Source: Ashinkailepas kermadecensis (lineage: Eukaryota > Arthropoda > Thecostraca > Neolepadidae). From it: a stretch of DNA of 64,000 bases. The DNA lies in assembly GCA_034440615.1 (NCBI GenBank), contig JAOTOM010002922.1:1-64000 (forward strand). The letters are read 5' to 3'. Every line of letters starts with the position of its first letter. Positions within the stretch are counted from its first letter, which is position 1. The translations under genes were made by a program, and so were the position numbers. Positions 1 through 10,403 of this stretch are shown here, one piece after another. Under the pieces are notes generated by a model that saw only the letters and a list, made by a program, of their open reading frames with translations, searched no databases and was not told where the DNA came from.

Positions 1-1770
1 ATTGATGCATACCTAGGATGTGTTGGTCAGCTTGGTAGGTGTAGGTGCCATTTAAATTGCTCTATTTCTAATATGTCTACCTAGGTTCAGGTAGCGATAA
101 AGTTCCAGAGCCTAAGGTTTTTTTGGGGGGGGATTTTTCTTCAGAATAATAATGTCTGGTATTATTGACCAAGATGATGGGGGCAACTGTGATTATTGTA
201 AAATATCAGTAACAGTATGTTTTTATACACATTTGCATCCAAATGGTTTTTACACTGGAAAAATTTGCAAATTTGGAGATCATGGTCAAATTTTATTCTT
301 TGATGTTCTAATACTATGCTACGACACTACTAGAGAGTGAGAGCAACCATTCATTTTCTGAGCGAATGATTACTTTTAAGGTGATGCGCTTTGATACCAT
401 TGATGACATCATAGGCATTGATCTGGAGAAAACAAAGTAAGATATTAATTATTTTTTGTGAGTTAACACTCGCAAACATTTACATATATACCTTAATTTG
501 ATCATCCTGGCTGTGGCTCATCCATTTGTACCTTGATGGTGTTGACGACCAGCACAGTGTTCAGACTGCAGTTTATGCTTTTGATGCCAAGAAGGGTTAT
601 TATGTTTGGCTGCCATGAACTTTTTAAAACAAAGAGTATTGCACCTTGGAACAATTTGAGCAAATAACTGCTGGGAACGACACTGTGTTGTCAAAAAATA
701 TTAAACTTGAGTGGTTGTCTCCCCAAAAGAAAGCTGAATAGTTATGTGAGATACTGGAATGGAACCAATACACTGCAAAGCTAATCTTGCATGATGAGTG
801 GATTATCTTGCACGTGGCTACGTCTGGTTTGTCTATTGACATTTGCTTAGTGTTCTGCTTATCATCAAGAGTTCAAAAAAATTGCATGTGAATAGGCAAA
901 TCATGGACAACTCATAAAAATAACCTAACCTAACTTAGACAGCACAGCATAATATATCAAATATATTATAGCATAATATAATCTAACCTAACCAGAAAAC
1001 CAGAATTGCTTCAAACAAACTTTATAGCCACAACTTCATCAAATATTAGCGACATTTTTTAGCACTGCCATCAACGTTAACAGCATCTCAAGGAACTAAC
1101 CTTGGTCAAAGGTTATGGATGTGTCTGGCTGCAAATATTCCTTGTCAGGAATAAATATCAAATTGAGCCAGAAACATAATGTTTTCAATGTCAAAAAGTA
1201 TTGAATCAAGTGCATGAAGTGGATTTTTTTTTTTCTTTATCATGTCTGTGATACACCAGGTATGGATAGTTATACATGATGGGCTATGTTTATAGAGTGA
1301 AGATTATGATCATGTATTCCTTTTGACAAATGAAAAGTAATCATTTGCAGAAAAAATGAGTGATTACATGGTCTTTTTTACATTCAAATACATCATATGG
1401 ACAAATTCCAAAGAATCAAATTTTACCTTTATCTCCAATAATACCAAAATTTTTCCACGAACTTTTGAAAATTAGTTTTTTCCTTCCAAAAGTGGCTTAT
1501 GTTAGGTTAGGTCAGGTTTTATTCAGAAAAATTTTCAGAAATATATTGCTTTTCATCCAAAGGAAAGTTAGGCTGGAAGATTGAAGCTATGTTGCATTGC
1601 TATTTAATTTTTTACACATTTCCTTTTTTTGCTTTGTTACCTAACTCAAAGCCCCTTATTGGTGCGTTATTTTGCTCACAACCAGAAATGTAAAAGCATT
1701 TTCAAAGAGAAATAAGTGGTACCATAATCTTAGTCTCATTCATAAACATTGCATTTGAATGATAATACCA
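1..1770. other. AT-rich intergenic DNA, no gene seen
   Basis: No open frame here resembles a known protein. The stretch holds short AACCTAACC-like runs near 922 and 970 and a GTTAGGTTAGG run near 1500, which are too short and irregular to be telomeric. CCTAGGTAGG-type palindromes occur near the start and recur at about 2145 and 3275. Confidence 0.6.
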
Positions 1771-1774
1771 TCCC

Positions 1775-1899
1775 TCTCGCAAGGTTGTGGGTTCGAGTCT
1801 CACCTGTCCTACTCTTCGCCCGCGACCAATCGGCGTGAGGGATTGGCGACGCTACATGACTCAATGGTCGGCGTGTCGTGAAACCAATAACCAACCAAT
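1775..1899 (+). mobile_element. tRNA-derived SINE, type A, 5'-truncated
   Basis: The copy keeps the B-box region (GGTTCGAGTCTCACCTGTC), the central domain (CCAATCGGCGTGAGGGATTGG, shown here as stem, loop and stem) and the tail ACCAATAACCAACC. The A-box half is degraded or missing. The same body recurs at 3596-3749, 27481-27647 and, inverted, at 47044-47207 and 34505-34605. Confidence 0.85.
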
Positions 1900-2316
1900 G
1901 ATAATTCCAAGAATTCATAAAAACACCCTCAAAGCACAAATTTACCAGCTTATTTTAATCACTATCAAGGTTGAATTGGGGTATATTTGCACTTTAAGCA
2001 ATTTTTGAATTCTTACGTTTTCAATTTCCAATGCAATGTTCATAAAGGTATTTGGTTAACATTGATGTGGCCAACTCATTTACTTTGCTAATGCAGCTTT
2101 TCAGTTAGAAGGCAAAATAACACCATAAAGGCAATTCACCTACCTAGGTAGGTACCTAGTTGGGTAATGTAACATCACAATTAATGTTGAAAAGAAATAC
2201 AAATATAACAACCTAAGCCAACCTAGCCTTGCCTTCCATGTCAGAAAACAAGTTTGTTTAAAGTGGATGATTTTAAAATTTGCACCAAAACATTGTGACC
2301 CAACCCAAGGCCTATC
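1900..2316. other. Intergenic, nothing recognised
   Basis: AT-rich spacer between a SINE and a palindromic element. It contains CCTACCTAGGTAGGTACC near 2140, an 18-bp near-palindrome similar to the sequence in which the hAT element at 3288 is inserted. Confidence 0.5.
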
Positions 2317-2835
2317 GGGTCAGGTTGGACAATAGTGCCAGCTGCTGGGGTGTCGTTTAGCAACATATATGACGAGGTGACGATTGTGATAGATATCAGT
2401 TTGTTATCTGTGCACACACCAATTGAACCAATTACAGTGCATACTTTTTTGTGACAATAGCTAAATAGTGTTCGCTAAAGCGCCTTCGAAATCCATCGAT
2501 AAATCGGCCAGTTTGCGTCAGGCAAATTCACCTGTTGAAAATGATATAGGGCGCACGTGCTGCCACGCCAGGCAAGCTCCCATTGGTGAGGATTTGATAT
2601 GTGAATATAAATACAGCTGTGTTAATCGTTAAACTCGTCATATAAATACAGCTATGTTATATAGAGTTGCATTTCACGAAACATATACTTTCCATGGCCA
2701 CGACAATTATGCACTGTAATTAGTAAACTTGGTGCGCACACATAAAGAACTGACATTGATCACAATCGTCACATGCGTCATATATGTAGCTAAACGACAC
2801 TCCAGCAGCTGATTGCTATTACCCAGGGCTGACCC
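2317..2835. mobile_element. MITE with ~75-bp inverted repeats
   Basis: The left arm (2317-2395) and right arm (2759-2835) are inverted copies. Shared blocks include CAGCTGCTGG, GTGTCGTTTAGC and ACATATATGACG followed by GTGACGATTGTGAT. No coding capacity is visible between the arms. A flanking near-repeat (AAGGCCTAT on the left, AAGGCTAT on the right) could be a decayed target duplication. A third copy of the same arm lies at 34288-34372, so this is a repeat family. Confidence 0.75.
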
Positions 2836-2845
2836 AAGGCTATAG

Positions 2846-3262
2846 AACACCAGGTAGAACGCTCCGCTTCCCAAAAAGGGAGACGCTTGAGAGGACCATC
2901 AATTCTACAAACTTGAGCCGACCAATCAGCGTTTGACGACCTCCGCCGATCGTGGCAATAGTAAAGTCTGTAGGGCAAAACTTGTGGAAACTATTATCCA
3001 TATATTGTTCCAGTTTTCGTGCTAATTTTCTACAAAGGCATTCTTGCTACTTTAATCTTGATCTTTAATACTACTTTATCACAATGTCACCGCTAATAAG
3101 GGAACAAATTTGATATTTGTGTGGATGTCACCGGTTTCGCCGCACTAAAGACAAAATTTGTTTGTTTATCATTATCACGATCGACGGAGGTCGTCAAACG
3201 CTGATTGGTCGGCCCAGGCGTCTCCCTTTTGTATTGGACTAAAATGCTGGAGCGCACCCCCT
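2846..3262. mobile_element. Second foldback element abutting the MITE
   Basis: The left arm (about 2870-2960) reads GACCAATCAGCGTTTGACG then ACCTCC and CGATCGTG. The right arm (about 3174-3240) is its inverse. GGGAGACGC blocks are also shared in inverted orientation. The left arm carries about 30 extra bases. Both outer edges show GGGCTGACCC, as does the neighbouring MITE, so one may have inserted at the edge of the other. No ORF is present. Confidence 0.6.
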
Positions 3263-3520
3263 GGGCTGACCCAACCTAGGTAGGTACCAGTGGTAGGCTC
3301 GATAACGCGATAACGATAACCTTTTTAGCAGTTTAAACGAAAAAACAAAATACGTTTAAATAATGCTAATTTTAGTTTCTAAATAATATTTTAACCCCAC
3401 TCTTTCATGAAATACCATTATTACTTAGTTGTTTACCCAAAAAGGAAGTCTTAAACAGTGAAAAATGTGTATTTTCTAATATAGTGATATATACGAAACA
3501 AAAAAAAAACTATACACAAA

Positions 3521-5965
3521 CTAGGCAAAGACGTCTTCTTCCTCCTCCTGGGGGATCTCTAACTGGAGCAGGTGCGCGTTACCCTTCAGCAACACCGAGT
3601 GGTCTAGGGGTAAGATGCTCGTCTCACAATCGAAAGATTGTGGGTTCGAATCTCACCTGTCGCTACTCTTCGCCCGCGACCAATCGGTGTGAGAGATTGG
3701 CGACGCTATATGACTCGACGGTCGACGTGTCGTAAAACCAATAACCAACCAACACAAACCTCTGAAAGTTCATGGATGTGAGGGTGCTCCTCTTGGGCTT
3801 CAAGATGTCTGAGTCCATCGAGAACACCCTCTCCCACCGCGGCTGAGCTGGGGATGGCCGTGTTGTAGTGCCTGAACAAGCCCACAAACATCTCCCTGTA
3901 GCGCGCTGGGAAGAGGCTCTCGTCCACGAACCCGTTGGACATCCCGCCGGACGACCACGAGTCGAGCTCCTTGCCCACCCTGGTGGTGTGGACGGTGCGG
4001 CGTGTGGGGGTGGGCTCAGCGGGCAAAAGCTTGGCGAAGACGCCGAAGAAGTTCTCCTCCCGGCTCTCCTTGCTCGGGCCCTCCCCTCCGCTCCCGGACT
4101 CCTCGGCATCATCCAGCTTCTCCCTCACCTCCTTAATGATGCGGCCCCTGATGGCGTCGGCCTTGGTGGGGTTCATGGCCTTCACAATGAGCATCCTGAA
4201 TCCCGGGTGCAGGGCTGTGGCCATCAGGAGGTCCTCGTCCTGGAAGAGGTCGCCGAACCTTGCCTCGAAGCCGGTGTTGCGCCCGACACCGTCCAGCAGG
4301 GCATCCACGAGGTTGTCGGTGTGGGTGTGGTTGTTGGCCTTCTCCTTCAGGAGACTCGTCTTGATGACGAGGGGGACGGGAAGGTGAGAGCCGGTATACG
4401 CCGTGGTCTCGCCCTGGATTCTGTCGAGCCCCTCTGCCACTGGCCTCATGACGCGGATGTACTCCTGCGCAACCTCCATATCCTGGTTGGTGAAGCCGGG
4501 CTGCTGCAGGACGTCATGCTGGGCGCACATGGTGTTGAGCTCAACCAACTTGTTAGCCAGCACAGACTCGAGGCGTACGAAGGAGTCGTACAGGCTGTTC
4601 CACCTCGTCACTGTCGGCGTGACAAACTTGCGGCCGAAGGTGTCCTTGACGGCAGCGGCAAAGGCCGACCGCCTGTTGTGGGCGTTCTGCAACGCGTGGG
4701 CCTTGACCTTCGTCTTGGTGAAGGCGGTCCTGGGCCCTGCAGACCAGGTGGGCGCACTGGCCATGTGTCTGCCGCTGCCAGCAGGTTGAGGGTGTGGGCG
4801 GCACAGCGGCGGTGGGTGGGCTGCCTGATCTCTTCGTCCTCCTCGTTGTCGGGGCCCTCCAGGAGGATGTCCCCCAAATTGACTGGCTCAAACGTGGTGG
4901 GCTCCTCAGTGTCGGGGACGTCGTCGGGGTCGTCCCCGCGCTGGAGGGTTGGGAGCTGTAAGTCAATTATGAAATTATTAAATTAACTGTCAGTATCAAA
5001 TGAAATAATGAATTCAATTGAAATAATGAATGCAGATTATTTCTGTTCAAATTGAAATTAAATTCTTATGTTCAACTTTAGAACATTTGAGAGAAAAAAC
5101 GTAACATAAATTAATATTAATAGAAATGAATTTTTGTGCATACCTCAGTGAAGTACTCCTTGAAGGCCTTCCCAAAGTTGGAGCCGTTGTCGGTGGTGGT
5201 GCAGACCAGCTTGCCCTCGATGTTGTAGGAGCAGTGGACGTCCCACATGGCCCTACCCACAACGTCGAAGGTGTGCTTGACGTTGAGCTCCTTGCAGCAG
5301 AGAACCGCGGTCGTCCTCTGCAGGTTGGCGTCCAGCCAGTGCGCCGTTATGCCGAGGAACGACCTGTTGTGGGCCGTCCACAGGTCGGCAGTCGTGGCGA
5401 CATGGTCGGCCTCGCTGAGCACCTCCATCACCTTGGCCCTGCCCTCGGCAGCCCAGTTCTTCAGGCGGCGCATGAAGGTCCTCCTGGAAGGCAGGCGAAC
5501 CTCCTTATTGAGATAGGCGCCCCACTTCCTCAAGGCCGGGGAGTCGACGAGCTTGGCGAGGAGCATCTCCCGAACCATGAAGTTCATGAAGAGCTTGTGA
5601 GCCACCTTGCTGTCGTACTTGGGGCCAGCCTCGGCAAAGGCAGACAGTAGACTGGCCTGGACCATCCTCTTGGGGGTGGGGCCGATGGAGGAGTTGCGGA
5701 CGAGGATTTGCCCTGGACCGCCCTCTTGGTGCTCCTGTTGGCCTTGCAGGTCTCGTTGAACTGGGTGGCGTGGGAGGGGTGCATCCGCTCCACGTGGCTC
5801 TTGAGGTTGGCGGTGCTGAGGCTGTTGCAGCTTATCAGCTTGTTGCAGCCTAGCTTGTGCTTGACCTTGCCGTTGATGGACTTCCTGCCGTCGGTCAAGT
5901 GGTGCGACACCACGTTGCAGATGTCGAAGAAGGGGCGCAGGTACGGCCAGGGGTGCTCGTGGTCG
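3521..5965 (-). pseudogene. hAT transposase, BED finger type, frameshifted
   Basis: Read on the - strand, a BED-like zinc-finger region (about 5960-5800, with C, C, H and H ending in HVERMH) is followed by the RNase H-like core. TADLWT (first Asp) and TTTDNGSNFG (second Asp) lie near 5390 and 5200, then RCAAHTLNLLA near 4800, TRWNSLYDSF near 4590 and the dimerisation motif ERVFS...PKR near 3800. A GT-AG intron is supported at 5143-4956. The frame changes near 5700, 4770 and 3845, so at least three indels break it. A SINE (3596-3749) splits the last codons. Skipping the SINE and one copy of its duplication gives RFVLLKGNAHLL, a typical hAT C-terminus, with a stop at 3523-3521. It is inactive as read. 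Confidence 0.88.
3596..3749 (+). mobile_element. tRNA-SINE type A nested in hAT transposase
   Basis: It has an A box (GTGGTCTAGGGGTAAGATG), a B box (GGTTCGAATCTC), the central hairpin domain and the tail CCAATAACCAACC. It is flanked by CAACAC at 3590-3595 and 3750-3755, a 6-bp target duplication. It interrupts the 3' end of the hAT transposase coding region, so it arrived after that element. Confidence 0.92.
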
Positions 5966-7210
5966 GCAGGCGAAACCGATTCAATCGAAGCAGCCGAAGT
6001 GACCGAAGCGGTGCTCTGCGTACTGGAGGCCGGTCTAGGGGGTTGTCCACCTCCGTAGTGTCAGCGGCAGCCTCCTGAGTGAGTTCCTCCGGATGATACA
6101 TGTTGGCGTTCCTTGAAAACAAACAGTGGACGAGGTTAACTGCGAGGTCACGCAGTACATGTGATTTATAATTTGTAGTAGCAATTGCTTTCACCTCACT
6201 ATGTTGCGTTGGCTAGTTATGGTTTTGAAACCTTTGCAAAGCCATAAGTCCCCATAACCAGCTAATCTGTCACGGGCAAACCAATGAAGTGCGCCTAACA
6301 CGGACCCTCTCATGGTTACCCAATACAATCGTTTTTTTTGTGACTGGGAGGTCAAAGAGCACGACGGTAGGACAGACTGATAGTTGGTTGAGGTAATTCG
6401 GAAGCCCACTTTACCTGCCTCGTATTTATACTTCTAGCGCATTTGAACCATCGTAACTCTTCATATATGCAGATGCAGTAGAACCTGAAGTATGTAGTTT
6501 ACAAGTTGACTAGTTGAGGTTAAAAAAATAACTACAGTCTAGCAACTTTAAAACTAGTTAAAGTACGTATGTACGTAGGCTATATACAGTACATACATGT
6601 TAACAACTTATTGTAAAATCTTTTCAAACGAGCAATTTTATGGTTCATGACTTTCAGCTAATAATGTAGACCATTATGTATAATTAAACTGATCATTAAT
6701 ACATGGGTGGCACTAAGTATATCCATTTCAAACAGTATTTATAATGAAATAAATACACACCTTACGTGAGCGTTGCTCTCCGTCCGCTATCTTATCACCG
6801 CTTACTGTGCTTACTGCTTAGTAAACAAACCATGTGCCCACTGCCGCCTATGTTCGTTTTAACGCGTTTTATACTTGTATTGAACTTGTATAAAGGTGTT
6901 AAAGTTGAAACATAAAATAACTTAATAAGATATTATCTACTTACACAGGAATAATATAACTTACTTTGAAGGGGTTACTGAGTAGTTGGTACCCCATCGG
7001 CCATAATGGGTTAAGAAATATTAAACTGTTTTCAAAACCGGCTAAAAACCGCCGCCGTATTTAATGAAAAAGTTATTGTTATCGATTGGCCGAAACCGGG
7101 ACTTCGATAACGATAATCGACACCCGAAAATTTGAAAACGTTATCGTCGATGACGACTTCGATAATCGTTATCGATCAAAGTTATCGAAACGCCCACCAC
7201 TGGTAGGTAC

Positions 7211-7715
7211 CTACCATAGCTGATCCATTAAAAATAGATTTTTTTTTGTGAAAGTTGAGAAGAAAACAATTTGAATTTATCTTTTTTTACACTTGAAGAA
7301 AAAGCTTAACCTAATCTAACCAAACCTAACCCATTTGTTTGCATGAGAGTAACGTGTGTGTAACATGTCTTGTCAATACTTTAAAGTTTTAGTACATTTG
7401 CAGTTTAAGGTAAATGTTTAAGTTGTGGAATTTCTTTTCCAATGCAATGTTCATGAATGTGGTTAACATGATGCAACCACTCATTTCCTATGCAAAAAAA
7501 CTTCAGTTGGAAGGCAAAATAACACCTAATAATTGTTGGGTAATATAGCATAAGAAGTACTGTCAAAAGTAAAGAACAAAGTAATATAACCTAAACTGAC
7601 CTAGCCTAACTTGCTGTGAAAGAAGGTTTAGAAAATAAATTTATTTCCATCTGAAAGAAATTTCTTTCCAGAAGTGCTTGTGACAACAATAATTTAATAA
7701 TAAAGTCATAAAGTA
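7211..7715. other. AT-rich spacer between transposons
   Basis: No gene seen. Contains short AACCTAACC-type runs near 7310-7330 and 7590. Confidence 0.5.
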
Positions 7716-9404
7716 TTAAGGCTTAATAAGAGCCACAGGGGCCCATCTTGGTTAAGCCTGTCTAGAAAAGGTACTAGAAATGTACATACTCCCACCCCAA
7801 TCAATCCCTTATCCCAAGTTCCTGGAAAGCTATATATCCCAGCCTATCTAACACCACTCACTTGCTACCGCCTAACACCCTCAATAATCACAAGCTCCTC
7901 CCATCATACCCATCGTGCCACCATAGACAATCTCATCAGCATCACATCCCGAAGGAAGGTGCCGAATCCACTGCTAGGCACATCCCACACAAATTCATAA
8001 AGCGTTCAGACTTAATAAGAGACCCACTTGCTATTCCATAATACACTCAACGATTACAAACTCCTCCCATCATACCCATTGTGCTACCATAGACAATCTC
8101 ATCAGTATCACATCCCGAAGGAAGGTGCTGAATCCACTGCTAGGTACACCCTATATAAAGTTATAAAGCATTTAGACTTAATAAGAGACTCACTTGCTAT
8201 TTCATAACACACTCAACAATTACAAACTCCTCCCAACTCCCACTCCTCCCTGTCGATCAATCGTCCCTGGAATACAGAAAAACAATCCCCCTATTCTGAT
8301 AATGATTGTCTATGCCGTTTTTAAAGATGTTCAGTGTGTTGCTACTGACAATGGTTCCTGGCAGCTGGTTCCAGTGTTCTACTACCCTGTTGGTGAAGAA
8401 AGACTGTCTTAACCTTGTCCTGCTGTGATTAACTTTAATTTTGAATTGATGACCTGTAATTGCATCATTTCTGTTAAATTCAAACATTTCCCTGAGATAT
8501 CCCTGTTCCTGACCATGAACAAATTTAAAAACCTCGATGAGATCTCCTCTCAGCCTTCTATATCTAAGTGAAAACATGTTCAATTTCTTCAGTCTTTCCT
8601 CATATTCCAGGTTGCCTATACCATTAACCATTTGTGTTGCCCTCTTTTGTACTCTCTCTAAAAGCCAACAATCTTTCTCATAACTAGGGGACCAAGCTTG
8701 GACACAGTATTCCAAATGTGGCCTGACATATGCACAGTAAAGCTTCCTGATGACCTCCTCACTTTTGTATGACACATTCCTCTGTATCGCCCCAAGCATT
8801 CTTAGTGCCTTCTTCCTGGCTTCTTTGGTCTGTTCTGATGCCCCCAATTTTGTGTTCAAAATAACACCTAAGTCCTTCTCCTGCTGAGTCACAGGTAGTG
8901 CTTGGCCACCCATCAAGTATGGAGCCTTCATATGCTGCCTACCTACATGCATGACTTTGCACTTATCAAAATTAAACTTCATTTGCCATTTTTCGGACCA
9001 CTTCACTAGCTCGTCTAAGTCTTTCTGCAGCAAAACCTGCTCATTTTGCCCTGTTATTGCCCTAAAGACCTTCAAATCATCCCCAAATTTCAAAACCTTA
9101 CTGCTTAGGCTACATTCAATGCTATTCACATATATAATGAACAATAGTGGCCCCAGTACCGACCCCTGGGGGACTCCACTAAGAACATTTTGCCATGATG
9201 ACTTTGTACCATTTAGCATCACTCTCTGCTGTCTCTCTGAAAGCCACAACTCTATCCATTTTAGGATGCTACCTGCAATACCATGGACCTGAAGCTGCAT
9301 CATTAACCGTTTATGGGGTACCTTGTCAAAGGCCTTACTAAAGTCAAGATATGCTACATCAACCTGATTTCCCGGATCAAATTGTTCAACAATAGATCTT
9401 TAAC
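7716..9404 (-). mobile_element. 5'-truncated CR1-like LINE
   Basis: The element runs right to left. The RT fragment (9404-8257) is followed by about 540 bp of 3'UTR down to about 7716. The same 3'UTR, without RT, recurs at 50355-50640. It starts abruptly inside the RT palm, which is the usual result of incomplete target-primed reverse transcription. The 3'UTR holds about 155 bp in two tandem copies (roughly 7870-8180). Confidence 0.85.
8257..9404 (-). CDS. Reverse transcriptase fragment, CR1-like
   Basis: This is the C-terminal part of a non-LTR retrotransposon polymerase, which copies its own RNA at a nicked genomic site. The peptide opens with VAYLDFSKAFDKVPH (RT motif A region, 9370-9320). 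It continues to SGVPQGSVLGPLLF (motif B) and FGDDLKVF in place of the usual FADD (motif C), then WQMKFNFDKCKVMHVG and the thumb segment YVRPHLEYCVQAWSP. It ends with ERLKKLNMFSLRYRRLRGD-type sequence characteristic of CR1/L2-like elements. The frame is open for about 380 residues to a stop at 8257, but the endonuclease and N-terminal RT are absent. The A-to-G change in FADD and the truncation make it non-autonomous. Confidence 0.88.
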
Positions 9405-9683
9405 TGTAAAATGATTTACTTCTGACCATTTTGTATTACACATTAGTATGAACCAAGGCTATGTATGAACTGTGATAGCTAGATGAATGCTGAAATAATA
9501 TTTTGAAAATGGTGAAGGTACACCAAAACATTAAGAATAAATGAATGATATCGGACAAATACTCTACAACCTAAATGAAGAGCAGAGACGAACAATCCGG
9601 GAGTTGGAAAGATGTACGAAAAAGCTTATCAAAGTAAGATAGTGGTCGAACAAACATGGCAATGTGAAAATATACTGCCAAAA
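9405..9683. other. Spacer, nothing recognised
   Basis: AT-rich sequence between the truncated LINE and the (TA)n tract. No coding similarity seen. Confidence 0.5.
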
Positions 9684-9687
9684 ATAC

Positions 9688-9773
<86 letters not shown>
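9684..9773. repeat. (TA)n microsatellite, left flank of transposon
   Basis: About 90 bp of alternating TA, interrupted once by a C (CATATA at 9761). A matching tract lies at 12901-12978, so the two were probably one tract split by the transposon between them. Confidence 0.95.
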
Positions 9774-9934
9774 TAGGATGGTCCATAAAAATCAACTTTT
9801 TTTTCTCCCCGGACTTTTTCTGGTGTCGTTCCGGGAGAAAACACTCTCAGCAAAATCTTATCAAAATTTGACAACACTTAGGGTGGCACAAGCCGATTGA
9901 AGTTTCGGCTGTTTTGCTTCGGAATGCAATAATA

Positions 9935-10222
9935 TATTATTCCTGTGAATATGCTTGTGGCGCCATCTATTGGGTTACCGGAACGCCAGGCTCCGCATAA
10001 ACCGAAGTAACAGTGCGATGGAGTCCTTTACTGGGCAATCGGACTAACAGCTATCCTAACGTTCCGTTCCGTGCATTGCACTCAATAGATGGCGTTCGGA
10101 TAGTTGTTATTCCGATTGCCTAGTAAAGGCCTCCATCACACTGTTACTTCGATTTATGCGAAGCTCGGCGTTCCGCTAACCCATTGATAGATGGCGCCAC
10201 AAGCATATTCACAGGAATAATA
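9935..10222. mobile_element. Near-perfect foldback MITE, 288 bp
   Basis: Left end TATTATTCCTGTGAATATGC and right end GCATATTCACAGGAATAATA are exact inverses. Pairing continues inward through GGCGCCATCTAT and GTTACTTCG/CGAAGTAAC, covering well over 100 bp per arm. It lies between the left terminus of the surrounding transposon and the transposase start, so it is nested or serves as its leader. The motif GCGCCATCTATTG also occurs near 21460. Confidence 0.85.
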
Positions 10223-10403
10223 GGGAAATTTCAACTGCTTACCTTGGGATTTCTGTAATTCATGCGTTGTCTGCCTAGCGGAGGGTCGGTTGTCTCCCAG
10301 CTTTCAGAGGAGCTGCACGCCAGTGCGCGGTCTGATTTCGTGCCACTTTGTTGTGTTTCAGGTTCACTTTTCAGTGTTCAGTGGTTCAGGTTTACTTCTC
10401 AGG

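Larger units (their letters stand above)
3288..7202 (-). mobile_element. hAT DNA transposon, 3.9 kb, intact ends
   Basis: The ends are CAGTGGTAGGC (from 3288) and, inverted, CAGTGGTGGGC (ending at 7202). They are flanked by a perfect 8-bp target duplication, GTAGGTAC, at 3280-3287 and 7203-7210. Both subterminal regions carry repeated CGATAACG/CGATAATCG motifs (3299-3325 and 7075-7195), as expected of transposase-binding repeats. An 8-bp duplication with CA-G-G termini is diagnostic of the hAT superfamily. The element encodes a broken transposase on the - strand and carries a nested SINE. Confidence 0.93.

Noticed and set aside
920..1520. TTAGG/AACCT runs suggesting telomere sequence
   Set aside because: Only a few irregular units scattered in unique sequence; not an array.
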